Source of the DNA: CAWUJT01 sp963922715
GTDB lineage: Bacteria; Pseudomonadota; Alphaproteobacteria; Rhodobacterales; Rhodobacteraceae
Length of the DNA stretch: 64,000 nt
Assembly (NCBI GenBank): GCA_963922715.1
Contig: CAWUJT010000002.1
Location: 7,512-71,511 of the forward strand
Direction: 5' to 3'
Positions 7,850-16,190 of the stretch are shown one piece after another. The first letter of the stretch is position 1. Each line of letters begins with the position of its first letter. Position numbers and translations under genes: made by a program. Below the pieces are notes generated by a model. The model was not told the origin of the DNA. It made no database searches and worked only from the letters and a program-made list of their open reading frames with translations.

Positions 7850-9070
7850 ATGTATGACGTTACTGCAATCCGCGCTGATTTCCCGATCCTGTCGCGTCAA
7901 GTCAATGGCCGCCCCCTGGTTTATCTTGACAATGGGGCCTCGGCCCAAAAACCGCAGGCGGTGATCGATTCTGTCACCCGGGCTTATGCGGAGGACTATG
8001 CCAATGTGCATCGTGGCCTCCATTATCTTTCCACAGTGTCGACAGAAAACTATGAAGCCGCCCGCTCCAAAATTGCTGCGTTCTTAGGCGCCGCTTCCCC
8101 GCAAGAGATCGTCTTCACATCCGGCACAACCGAAGGCATCAACCTGGTCAGCTACGGTTGGGCTTTGCCGCGGATGCAGCCGGGCGATGAGATCATTTTG
8201 TCGATCATGGAACACCATGGCAATATCGTCCCTTGGCATTTTCTACGGGACCGTCTGGGCGTTAAACTCGTCTGGGTCGATGTGGATGCCAAGGGCGATC
8301 TCGATCCGCAAGCTGTTCTTGATGCGATGACGCCGTGCACCAAGTTGATTGCCATCACCCACCTTTCAAACGTACTGGGCACAGTTGTGGATATTGCGAC
8401 CATCAGTGCCGAGGCCAAGGCAAAAGGTGTGCCGGTTTTGGTCGATGGCAGTCAAGCCGCTGCGCATATGCCTGTGAACGTCACAGAACTTGGTTGCGAT
8501 TTTTATGCCGTCACAGGGCATAAGCTTTATGGCCCTTCAGGTTCTGGCGCGATTTGGATTTCGTCGGAACGTATGGCGGAAATGCAGCCCTTTATGGGCG
8601 GTGGCGATATGATCCGTGAGGTGGGGCGCGATCACATCACCTACAATGATCCGCCGATGAAGTTTGAGGCAGGAACGCCTGCCATTGCCCAACAAATCGG
8701 TCTGGGAGCAGCCCTTGACTATCTTCAAACATTGGGTATGGAGCAGGTCGCGGCCCATGAACGCACCCTACGCGATTATGCGCAAGAGCGGCTGAATGGC
8801 TTGAACTGGCTGTCGATCCAGGGACAGAGCGCCGACAAAGCAGCGGTCTTTTCCTTTACACTCGACGGTATGGCCCATGCGCATGATATCTCTACCGTGC
8901 TTGATAAAAAAGGGATCGCCGTGCGTGCAGGTCATCATTGTGCCCAGCCTTTGATGGCGCATCTTGGGGTGCCGGCAACCTGCCGCGCGTCGTTCGGGCT
9001 TTACAATACAATGGATGAAGTCGATGCCTTGATCGATGGATTGGAATTTTGCCACAAGCTTTTTACGTGA
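7850..9070 (+). CDS. sufS: SufS-type cysteine desulfurase
   Basis: Group II cysteine desulfurase, 406 residues, donating sulfur to the SufBCD scaffold, normally through SufE or SufU (neither is in the window). Motifs: YLDNGASAQKP at the N-terminus, NVHRGLHYLS, EHHGNIVPW, the PLP lysine in VTGHKLYGPSG (K225), and the catalytic Cys in RAGHHCAQPLM (C364). The start is ATG 7850; the longer upstream frame overlaps the YIP1 gene. It is the last recognisable suf gene; about 100 bases follow before the next one. Confidence 0.96.
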   Translation: MYDVTAIRADFPILSRQVNGRPLVYLDNGASAQKPQAVIDSVTRAYAEDYANVHRGLHYLSTVSTENYEAARSKIAAFLGAASPQEIVFTSGTTEGINLVSYGWALPRMQPGDEIILSIMEHHGNIVPWHFLRDRLGVKLVWVDVDAKGDLDPQAVLDAMTPCTKLIAITHLSNVLGTVVDIATISAEAKAKGVPVLVDGSQAAAHMPVNVTELGCDFYAVTGHKLYGPSGSGAIWISSERMAEMQPFMGGGDMIREVGRDHITYNDPPMKFEAGTPAIAQQIGLGAALDYLQTLGMEQVAAHERTLRDYAQERLNGLNWLSIQGQSADKAAVFSFTLDGMAHAHDISTVLDKKGIAVRAGHHCAQPLMAHLGVPATCRASFGLYNTMDEVDALIDGLEFCHKLFT

Positions 9071-9170
9071 ACCTTGTCTATGCTGTATAAAATCAGATGC
9101 GCAAGCGCATGGATCAGGTCTTTAGGTCGCTCATCTTGATCTCGCCTGCCCCTGACATGAGGATTGCGCT

Positions 9171-9527
9171 ATGACAAAGAAGCTTTTGTTGATTTGGCGC
9201 CAACAGCCCCTGTTATCCTTGATCTTTATGGGGTTCTGCTGTCTGACATTGGCCTTTGCGATATGGTCTTGGGCGCTTACCCCACAGACCGCATCGTTGG
9301 ACAAACCCGTTGAGCGTTGGATGACACCTGGCCTTGTCGTCCATTCCTGGCGCCTGCCGCCAGAGGTTTTGTCACAAGCGCTGGGTGTTGATATAGGGAC
9401 CGTACGCGGGCAAACGCTGGATCAGATTGCGCGCGCGCAATCTGAAAGCGTCACAACGCTGATTGCACGGATTGAAGCCGCTGCGCACGCATATCACGAA
9501 CATCAAGCGCAGGGTGATCATGACTGA
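9171..9527 (+). CDS. Small single-pass membrane protein, unknown
   Basis: 118-residue protein with one N-terminal membrane segment (about residues 14-36, PLLSLIFMGFCCLTLAFAIW) preceded by a positively charged KKLLLIWRQQ, so it is probably anchored with a short cytoplasmic tail. The rest (RWMTPGLVVHSWRLPPEVL and a helical, Ala-rich tail) is probably periplasmic. VLSQALGVDIGTVRGQTLDQIA looks like a small helical domain. GAGG lies 10 bases before the ATG. It overlaps the DedA gene by 8 bases, suggesting they are translated together. I do not recognise the family. Confidence 0.75.
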   Translation: MTKKLLLIWRQQPLLSLIFMGFCCLTLAFAIWSWALTPQTASLDKPVERWMTPGLVVHSWRLPPEVLSQALGVDIGTVRGQTLDQIARAQSESVTTLIARIEAAAHAYHEHQAQGDHD

Positions 9528-10134
9528 AACCTTTCTTGCGCTTGTGCCCACCTATGGCCCTGTTCTTTTAGGGGTCGCCACATATTTCTCGTGCTTTGGC
9601 GCGCCCATCCCTGCCTCGATTTTGATGCTTGCCGCAGGCGCATTTGTGGCGTCTGGCGACTTGGTCCTAGGGGAAATTATTCTTGCGGCCTTTCTGGGGG
9701 CAATCTTGGGCGACTGGACAGGCTTTGCCATTGGGCGGCGGTTCACCCATTGGCTGGAACGCGCTGAAGACCGTCATCCAAAATGGTCGTCCCTAAGCCA
9801 CCGCGCCCGAATGGCTCTTGCCCAAAAGGGGGGGTGGGCTGTCTTTTTCTCGCGTTGGCTTTTTGCCCAACTGGGACCGGCTTTGACCTATGCCGCCGGG
9901 ACCGCCGGTATGAGTTGGCGGCGGTTTCTTTTGCCCCAAATTGCGGGCGAAGTGCTGTGGGTTGGGATTTATGTGGGCCTTGGATATGCTTTTGCCCGTC
10001 ACATCAGCGATGTATCGCTGTTTGCCAGCAGTGTCTCTGCCGCGCTTGCGGCGGCGGGTTGTGCTTTGATGCTGGGGGGTATTCTTTGGTGGTGGGCATC
10101 TAATCAGAAGGCAGACGCACGGCGGAAAGCGTGA
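9520..10134 (+). CDS. DedA/SNARE-associated (VTT) family membrane protein
   Basis: 204-residue DedA-family protein; members act as lipid scramblases or flippases or support envelope homeostasis. The family pattern is clear: an N-terminal re-entrant region GAPIPASILMLAAGAFVASG, then LGAILGDWTGFAIGRRF, then FFSRWLFAQLGPALTYAAG and GMSWRRFLLPQIAGEVLW, with a final hydrophobic helix near 180-197. Start ATG 9520 overlaps the previous gene. Its last 35 bases overlap the end of the convergent b561-YceI gene. Confidence 0.88.
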   Translation: MTETFLALVPTYGPVLLGVATYFSCFGAPIPASILMLAAGAFVASGDLVLGEIILAAFLGAILGDWTGFAIGRRFTHWLERAEDRHPKWSSLSHRARMALAQKGGWAVFFSRWLFAQLGPALTYAAGTAGMSWRRFLLPQIAGEVLWVGIYVGLGYAFARHISDVSLFASSVSAALAAAGCALMLGGILWWWASNQKADARRKA

Positions 10135-11326
10135 TATCGACGTCAACGCCAAAGCCGACGGTGCTTTCGTCTGGATAGCTTGGACCAATATTAAAATCCC
10201 GCCTGTCGAGGGTGATTTGAGCGGACATTGTGGTTCTGTCCCCTTCCATACTCAGGCTAAATGGCAATCTCACCGGAACCTCAGTGCCTTTCAGACGCAA
10301 TGTCCCAGTGGCGAAATAGTCCCCATTTTCATCGCGTGTGATCGGGGCCTGGAATACCGCTGTGGGAAAAGTCTGTGCACTGAAAAACTCCGTTCCTAAG
10401 GCTTGCGTGGTGATAGATCCCAAGGTGAGGGAGGCGATGTTGATCGTGACCTCGACATCGCCCAAGGTTTCCGCGGTACTCTCTGGATCAAAAGTGATAG
10501 CGGCTGTCCAATCGGCAAACCGTCCGGTCACAGCACTTTGCAATTGGTCTACGGTGATTTCAAGACTGCCCTCGGTCACTTGCCAGTCCGAGACCGTTTC
10601 GGCCAGCAGAGGTGTCACTTGCGTGTCATGCGCGCGAAACATCCCCAAGCCCGCACCGATGCCAAGTGCAACGGCATAAAGCAAAATCGCCATGATTGGT
10701 GGGACAAAACTGGCCTTGTGCGGCGGCAGCGCGATTTCTGGCCGCACACCAAACCACATGCGCGCAAGGGTGCTGTCGCGGTCAATGACGGCATGTTTCA
10801 TGGCACCAGCAATGTGTAGCAGAAGACAAAACACAAGGACGCGCTCAAAAATGATGTGCAGGCTTGAAAACACTTCTGCGATCGGCTCATTTTTCGGCAC
10901 AAACGGCAACCCTTGACCAAGTGGCCAGAGAATCGGCGCAAATCCCGTTGTGGCGGCATGGTGAATCCAGCCTGTCAGCGGCACCAGCACAAGACTGGCA
11001 TAAAGCGCCCAGTGGATTGTTTCGGCACACAGCAGCTCAAACCGGCGTTCTTTGTGCAAGGGGGCAGGCTTGGGCTGTGTAAAAGCCCATAGGATACGGA
11101 ACAGAGCCACGAAAAAGATCGTCACGCCAACGGTTTTGTGCAGCGAAAATATCCAGGCTTTTTGCGCCAATTCCTCTGACGTGTCATAGGGTAAATTCTG
11201 CGCCACAATGCCGAGCGGAATGGCGGTAAAAATCAAAAGAGCGGTCAGCCAATGAAGGCTTTTGGAAACGATACCATAATGGCTGGAGCTATTTTCGAGT
11301 GTCATCATGGGCGCATTTACAGGCAT
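10100..11326 (-). CDS. Cytochrome b561 / YceI-domain fusion protein
   Basis: 408-residue fusion. Residues about 18-190 form a four-helix cytochrome b561 with candidate haem histidines in SKSLHWLTAL, FSLHKTVGV, AETIHWALYAS and SSLHIIFERV/LLLHIAGAMKH. A further membrane segment lies near 210-232 (MAILLYAVALGIGAGLGMF). Residues about 240-405 are a periplasmic YceI lipocalin-like barrel (GRFADWTAAITFDPES, FFSAQTFPTAVFQ, GTLRLKGTEVPVRLPF, DRRDFNIG). YceI domains bind isoprenoid lipids such as quinones, so a quinone-linked electron-transfer role is plausible but inferred. ATG 11326 gives the longest form; ATGs at 11308 and 11305 are possible. Confidence 0.88.
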   Translation of the reverse strand: MPVNAPMMTLENSSSHYGIVSKSLHWLTALLIFTAIPLGIVAQNLPYDTSEELAQKAWIFSLHKTVGVTIFFVALFRILWAFTQPKPAPLHKERRFELLCAETIHWALYASLVLVPLTGWIHHAATTGFAPILWPLGQGLPFVPKNEPIAEVFSSLHIIFERVLVFCLLLHIAGAMKHAVIDRDSTLARMWFGVRPEIALPPHKASFVPPIMAILLYAVALGIGAGLGMFRAHDTQVTPLLAETVSDWQVTEGSLEITVDQLQSAVTGRFADWTAAITFDPESTAETLGDVEVTINIASLTLGSITTQALGTEFFSAQTFPTAVFQAPITRDENGDYFATGTLRLKGTEVPVRLPFSLSMEGDRTTMSAQITLDRRDFNIGPSYPDESTVGFGVDVDITLSAVRLPSD

Positions 11327-11449
11327 TGGCGCGCTTTTGCCAAGCCTCAGATCCGCACGATCGATGTGCAGAATTGCGTTTTACCCAGAAACGCCATTGC
11401 GAGATGGGCAGCCTCGGGCTAAGGCCATTTAAACCATTGGGAGAACCGC

Positions 11450-12388
11450 ATGACCAAAGCCATCGTCTTTCCCGGGCAGGGCGCGCAATTCATCGGCATG
11501 GGCCGCGATGTCGCCGCAGCCACGCCTGTCGCCCAAGCCGTTTTTGAAGAAGTAGACGCGGCCCTTGGCCTGGCGCTCTCCAAGATCATTTGGGAGGGCA
11601 CGCAAGAAGAGTTAACGCTCACAGCCAATGCCCAACCGGCGTTGATGGCCACCTCCATCGCGGTGTTGCGGGCACTGGAAGAGCGGGGGTTTGATTTGCC
11701 GACAGAGGCGGCTTTTGTCGCTGGGCATTCTTTGGGGGAATATACAGCCCTGACAGCAGCGGGCAGTTTGTCTTTGGCGGATTGTGCACGTCTGTTGCGT
11801 ATTCGTGGGGAGGCGATGCAGGCGGCGGTGCCGGTGGGTGTCGGGGCCATGGCCGCGATCTTGGGCTTGAGCTTTGATCAAGTGCAGCGCGTCGCCGCCG
11901 AGGCCGCTGAAAACGAGATTTGTGCGGCCGCCAACGACAATGATCCCGGTCAGGTGGTTGTCTCTGGTCATAAGGCCGCTGTAGAACGTGCGATCACCTT
12001 GGCAAAAGAGGCCGGTGCAAAGCGCGCTGTTCTGTTGCCAGTAAGCGCGCCGTTTCACTGTGCGCTCATGGAACCTGCTGCGGCGCGGATGGCCCAGGCG
12101 CTGGAAGAAGCGGACATTGCCGCCCCTTCCGTCCCTGTTGTGGCGAATGTGCGGGCAAATGCTGTATCGGATCCTTTAATCATACGCTCTTTGTTGGTAG
12201 AGCAGGTCACAGGCTCTGTGCGCTGGCGAGACAGCGTTGCTTGGATGGTGGCGCATGGTGTGACAGAGATGTGGGAAGTTGGGGCAGGCAAAGCCCTCAG
12301 CGGGATGATCAAGCGCATTGATCGTGGCGTAACAACGCAAGCCTTTGCCACACTGGCGGATGTCGCGGCGTATTCAAAAACATCATGA
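11450..12388 (+). CDS. fabD: Malonyl-CoA:ACP transacylase FabD
   Basis: 312 residues, transferring malonyl from CoA to acyl carrier protein in type II fatty-acid synthesis. Shows the FPGQGAQFIGMG N-terminus, the catalytic serine in AGHSLGEY (S94), and the catalytic histidine in SAPFHCALM (about 200). The C-terminal VGAGKALSGMIKRI is typical. TTGGGAGAACCGC precedes the ATG. First gene of a fab cluster with fabG 45 bases downstream; transcribed away from the b561-YceI gene. Confidence 0.97.
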   Translation: MTKAIVFPGQGAQFIGMGRDVAAATPVAQAVFEEVDAALGLALSKIIWEGTQEELTLTANAQPALMATSIAVLRALEERGFDLPTEAAFVAGHSLGEYTALTAAGSLSLADCARLLRIRGEAMQAAVPVGVGAMAAILGLSFDQVQRVAAEAAENEICAAANDNDPGQVVVSGHKAAVERAITLAKEAGAKRAVLLPVSAPFHCALMEPAAARMAQALEEADIAAPSVPVVANVRANAVSDPLIIRSLLVEQVTGSVRWRDSVAWMVAHGVTEMWEVGAGKALSGMIKRIDRGVTTQAFATLADVAAYSKTS

Positions 12389-12433
12389 GTTGTCAGAAGA
12401 CTCTTAAAGTTTTACATCAACTAAGGAAGACAT

Positions 12434-13171
12434 ATGTTTGACTTATCAGGAAAATCTGCTCTTATCACGGGTGCCTCGGGCGGCATTGGTGCACAAATTG
12501 CGCGCAGCTTACACCAAGCCGGGGCAACTGTTGGCCTGTCTGGCACACGTGAAGAACCGCTACACGCCTTGGCCGATGCGTTGGGCACGCGCGCCTTTGT
12601 GTTGCCGTGTAACCTCAGCGATGCAGAGGCGATAAAAGCCCTGCCCGCACAAGCGGCAGAGGTGATGGGCAGCGTTGACATTCTGATCAACAATGCGGGC
12701 ATCACCCGCGATCAGCTTTTCATGCGCATGTCGGACGACGATTTCGAAACGGTTCTTGCGGTCAATTTGACGGCGGCCTTTCGCCTATGCCGTGGTGTGC
12801 TGCGCGGCATGATGAAGGCCCGTTGGGGCCGGATCGTCAACATCTCTTCGGTTGTGGGGGCCACCGGCAACCCAGGACAGGCGAATTATGCGGCCTCCAA
12901 GGCGGGGTTGATTGGGATGACAAAATCCCTGGCTTATGAAGTGGCCTCCCGAGGGATTACGGTAAATGCCGTGGCGCCCGGGTTTATTGCAACCGCCATG
13001 ACAGAGAAACTGAACGACGCCCAAAAAGAGGCGATTCATACCCAAATTCCCATGGCCCGGATGGGAACACCGGAAGAGATTGCCGCCGGCGTTTTGTTTC
13101 TCGCAGCGCCGGAAGCTTCTTATATCACAGGCACAACGCTGCATGTTAACGGTGGTTTGGCGATGTTGTAA
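12434..13171 (+). CDS. fabG: 3-oxoacyl-ACP reductase FabG
   Basis: 245-residue short-chain dehydrogenase reducing 3-oxoacyl-ACP with NADPH. TGASGGIG (12-19) is the nucleotide-binding loop, NNAGITRDQLFMRM is the FabG-specific NAG motif, and ISSVVG with NYAASKAG supplies the Ser-Tyr-Lys active site. The C-terminal ITGTTLHVNGGLAML is the FabG ending. The ATG follows AAGGAAGAC. It lies between fabD and acpP, as expected. Confidence 0.97.
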   Translation: MFDLSGKSALITGASGGIGAQIARSLHQAGATVGLSGTREEPLHALADALGTRAFVLPCNLSDAEAIKALPAQAAEVMGSVDILINNAGITRDQLFMRMSDDDFETVLAVNLTAAFRLCRGVLRGMMKARWGRIVNISSVVGATGNPGQANYAASKAGLIGMTKSLAYEVASRGITVNAVAPGFIATAMTEKLNDAQKEAIHTQIPMARMGTPEEIAAGVLFLAAPEASYITGTTLHVNGGLAML

Positions 13172-13277
13172 GGGATGTCAGCAAAGCGTTTGCCAATCCG
13201 AAACGATGTGATAAGAGGACGGATATCTCGCCTAGGGAGGATCTTAAACATTCCAAAAGGCGGTAGGCGCAGGGCAC

Positions 13278-13306
13278 TTGGTTTGGTGCATCTGACGTCA
13301 TATATG
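13278..13306 (+). promoter_or_regulatory. Possible acpP promoter
   Basis: In the 178-base gap between fabG and acpP, TTGGTT (13278-13283) and TATATG (13301-13306) are 17 bases apart, 44 bases before the acpP start. The match to the sigma-70 consensus is partial (TTG of the -35 and TATA of the -10). acpP needs far higher expression than fabG, so its own promoter would make sense. Confidence 0.35.
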
Positions 13307-13349
13307 AACCAAGGGCCGCAGGTAGGCTCAGGCAAGTGAGGAAAGATAT

Positions 13350-13583
13350 ATGAGCGATATTGCAGACCGCGTCCGCAAGAAAGTGGTTGAGCACCTCGGT
13401 GTTGACGAAGAGAAGGTGATTGAAAGCGCCTCTTTCATTGATGACCTTGGCGCAGATAGTCTTGATACCGTTGAATTGGTGATGGCTTTTGAAGAAGAGT
13501 TTGGCATTGAAATTCCCGATGATGCGGCGGAAACCATCCAAACCTTTGGCGATGCTGTCAATTTTATCACGGAAAACACATAG
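13350..13583 (+). CDS. acpP: Acyl carrier protein
   Basis: 77-residue acidic protein that carries acyl chains on a phosphopantetheine arm. The attachment serine is S37 in GADSLDTVELVM, followed by the conserved recognition helix FEEEFGIEIPDD. The ATG follows GTGAGGAAAGATAT. A strong intrinsic terminator lies immediately downstream. Confidence 0.98.
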   Translation: MSDIADRVRKKVVEHLGVDEEKVIESASFIDDLGADSLDTVELVMAFEEEFGIEIPDDAAETIQTFGDAVNFITENT

Positions 13584-13603
13584 TTTTTGCAGTCAAAAGA
13601 TGG

Positions 13604-13631
13604 AAACGGCGCTCCGTAGGGCGTCGTTTTT
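13604..13631 (+). terminator. Rho-independent terminator after acpP
   Basis: AAACGGCGCTC and GGGCGTCGTTT pair over 11 positions (two G-T wobbles) with loop CGTA, and the 3' arm runs into five T residues. It lies 20 bases past the acpP stop. Confidence 0.85.
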
Positions 13632-13691
13632 GATTTGAAAATGTTCCGAAAAACTGTGTCATTAGGGGTTATTACATAGGGGGATCATAAC

Positions 13692-14948
13692 ATGAGACGC
13701 GTTGTTGTGACGGGCCTTGGTATGGTTACGCCCTTAGCCTGTGGTGTGGAGCCGACTTGGCAACGCCTGTTGAACGGGGAAAGTGGGGCGGGACCGATAT
13801 CACGGTTTGACGCCAGTTCTTTTGCGACGACATATGCCTGTGAAATCCCTTTTGGCGACGGAACAGGGGACACATTTAATCCCGACGATTGGATGGAGCC
13901 AAAAGAACAGCGGAAGGTCGATAAATTTATCCTTTACGCGATGGCGGCGGCTGATCAGGCTTTAGAGGATGCTCGGTGGACAGCGGAAAGCGAAGAGGCC
14001 CGCAACCGCGCAGGGGTTTTGATTGGTTCTGGTATCGGTGGCTTGACAAACATCGCGGAGACCGCCGTTCTGCTGAAGGACCGCGGACCGCGGCGGGTAT
14101 CACCCTTTTTCATTCCGTCTGCTTTGATCAATCTTGCCTCTGGCCAGGTCTCTATACGATACGGCTTGAAAGGTCCCAACCATGCCGTGGTGACCGCTTG
14201 TTCAAGCGGGGCGCATGCGATTGGCGATGCCGCGCGGCTGATCGCGTTAGGCGATGCCGATGTGATGGTGGCCGGGGGCACCGAAAGCCCGATTTGCGAG
14301 ATTGGCGTTGCGGGGTTCAACGCTTGTAAGGCGCTGTCTACAAAACGCGCAGATAACCCAAAGGCGGCCAGCCGCCCCTACGATACGGATCGGGATGGGT
14401 TTGTGATGGGGGAAGGCGCGGGGATTGTTGTGCTGGAGGACTATGAGCATGCCAAAGCTCGCGGGGCGCATATTTATGCGGAAATCCTTGGCTATGGACT
14501 GTCGGGGGATGCTTATCATATCACCGCCCCCTCTGAGGATGGCGATGGCGGAGAGCGCTCGATGCGCGCCGCACTCAAGCGTGCTGGATTGGAGCCAGAA
14601 GATATCGATTATATCAATGCGCATGGTACATCGACAATGGCTGATACGATAGAGCTTGCTGCCGTGGAGCGTGTGATGGGCAAGGCTGCAGAGAAGGTTA
14701 CAATGTCCTCGACGAAATCGGCCATTGGGCACCTTCTTGGGGCTGCAGGCGCTGTCGAGACGATTTTTTCCATCCTGGCCCTGCGCGATCAAGTGGCCCC
14801 GCCGACGCTCAATTTGGATAGCCCGTCTGTGACACCGCGCCTGAGCCTGGCACCCCATGCTGCTGAGCCGCGCGAGATCAATATCGCTTTATCAAACTCT
14901 TTTGGTTTCGGCGGGACCAATGCAACGCTTATTGTGGGAAAAACATAA
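13692..14948 (+). CDS. fabF: 3-oxoacyl-ACP synthase II FabF
   Basis: Beta-ketoacyl-ACP synthase II, 418 residues, elongating fatty acids by condensing malonyl-ACP with acyl-ACP. The Cys-His-His active site is visible: C170 in VTACSSGAHAIGDA, His in NAHGTSTMADTIE, His in STKSAIGHLLGAAGA. The C-terminus has NSFGFGGTNATLIV. ATG 13692 follows GGGGGATCATAAC. Separated from acpP by the terminator, so it may have its own promoter in the 60-base gap. mltG follows after six bases. Confidence 0.97.
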   Translation: MRRVVVTGLGMVTPLACGVEPTWQRLLNGESGAGPISRFDASSFATTYACEIPFGDGTGDTFNPDDWMEPKEQRKVDKFILYAMAAADQALEDARWTAESEEARNRAGVLIGSGIGGLTNIAETAVLLKDRGPRRVSPFFIPSALINLASGQVSIRYGLKGPNHAVVTACSSGAHAIGDAARLIALGDADVMVAGGTESPICEIGVAGFNACKALSTKRADNPKAASRPYDTDRDGFVMGEGAGIVVLEDYEHAKARGAHIYAEILGYGLSGDAYHITAPSEDGDGGERSMRAALKRAGLEPEDIDYINAHGTSTMADTIELAAVERVMGKAAEKVTMSSTKSAIGHLLGAAGAVETIFSILALRDQVAPPTLNLDSPSVTPRLSLAPHAAEPREINIALSNSFGFGGTNATLIVGKT

Positions 14949-14954
14949 CTTGCA

Positions 14955-16112
14955 ATGTGGACGCATATTTCTTCAAATGCTTTGAACATACTTATCGTTT
15001 TCGGTGTTTTGATTGTCGGTGCGGTGAATTGGGGTATGGCGACTTACAGCGCCCCTGGTCCGCTTAAAGAGGCTGCTTTTTTCGATGTCGCGCCTGGGGC
15101 GAGTTTACGCGCGGTTTCAGAAAATTTGGAACGTGCGGGCATTGTGAGTTCTGCCTCTGTCTTTCGACTTGGGGCACATTACACAGATCGCGCACAAGAT
15201 CTGAAATTTGGCACCTATGAGATCTCGCCAGGGGCAACCATGCCTGAGGTTCTGGACACGATCACCTCGGGCTCGGGCGCGCAACGCTATACGGCAACCC
15301 TTGTGATCCGGGGCCAAGGGGCCGAGATGCGTGTGCGTGAGACAGTACCGGGCGAAAGCCGGCAGATCGAGATTGCGACCTATGACGCAAGTGCCCCTGT
15401 GCCGGAGGCTTTTGCCCAGTTGCGCGATCGCGGTGTGCCGATCACCTACCGGGTCAGTGCGGCCCCAGGGCTCACCTCTTGGCAGATTGTCGAAGGGTTG
15501 CGCACAGCTGAGTTTCTTTTTGGTGAAATCACTGAGCTGCCGCCGGAAGGAACACTGGCACCCGATACCTATGATGTCCGCCGCGGGAGTACGCGCCAAG
15601 ACTTGATTGATCGCATGACTGAGGCGCAAACGGCGGCATTGCAAGAGGTTTGGGCGACACGTATGGACAATCTGCCCATCTTGACCCCTGCAGAGGCTTT
15701 GACTTTGGCATCCATTATCGAAAAAGAAACAAGTGTGCCCGAAGAACGCGGTTTGGTCTCATCGGTGTTTGTCAACCGGCTCAACCGCGGGATGCGCCTG
15801 CAAACCGATCCAACGGTAATCTATGGTGTGACAAATGGACGGGGGTCTTTGAACCGGGGTCTGTTGCGTTCTGAACTGCGTACGCCCACGGCGTATAACA
15901 CCTATGTCATCGCTGGTTTGCCGCCCGGTCCGATTGCCAATCCCGGACGTGCCGCGCTGGAGGCGGCGGTCAATCCCGATGAAAGCGACTATCTCTTTTT
16001 TGTGGCAGATGGCACCGGGGGACATGCTTTCGCAGAAACTTTGGCAGAGCACAATCGCAATGTTGCACGCTGGCGTGAGATCGAGGCGGGACTGTCATCG
16101 CCATCGGAATGA
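14955..16112 (+). CDS. mltG: Endolytic murein transglycosylase MltG (YceG-like)
   Basis: 385-residue membrane-anchored lytic transglycosylase that cuts nascent glycan strands. One N-terminal membrane helix (about 11-30) is followed by a LysM-like region and the YceG domain. The catalytic glutamate is in LASIIEKETSVPEERG, followed by VFVNRLNRGMRLQTDPTVIYG and the conserved LPPGPIANPG motif. Six bases after fabF; placement after fabF is common in alphaproteobacteria. The ribosome binding site is weak. Confidence 0.95.
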   Translation: MWTHISSNALNILIVFGVLIVGAVNWGMATYSAPGPLKEAAFFDVAPGASLRAVSENLERAGIVSSASVFRLGAHYTDRAQDLKFGTYEISPGATMPEVLDTITSGSGAQRYTATLVIRGQGAEMRVRETVPGESRQIEIATYDASAPVPEAFAQLRDRGVPITYRVSAAPGLTSWQIVEGLRTAEFLFGEITELPPEGTLAPDTYDVRRGSTRQDLIDRMTEAQTAALQEVWATRMDNLPILTPAEALTLASIIEKETSVPEERGLVSSVFVNRLNRGMRLQTDPTVIYGVTNGRGSLNRGLLRSELRTPTAYNTYVIAGLPPGPIANPGRAALEAAVNPDESDYLFFVADGTGGHAFAETLAEHNRNVARWREIEAGLSSPSE

Positions 16113-16190
16113 CTTGAAAATGCTTCCAATCAATCGTTTTATTTTAATGCTTCCAGTGTTTTAGAGTGTTCAATAGAGGGTGTGAGTTTG

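Noticed and set aside
9097..9110. ATGCG-CAAG-CGCAT perfect hairpin after sufS
   Set aside because: Five-pair stem without a T run; not enough to call a terminator.
14247..14858. 203-codon minus-strand frame
   Set aside because: Antisense to fabF, which has its full catalytic triad.
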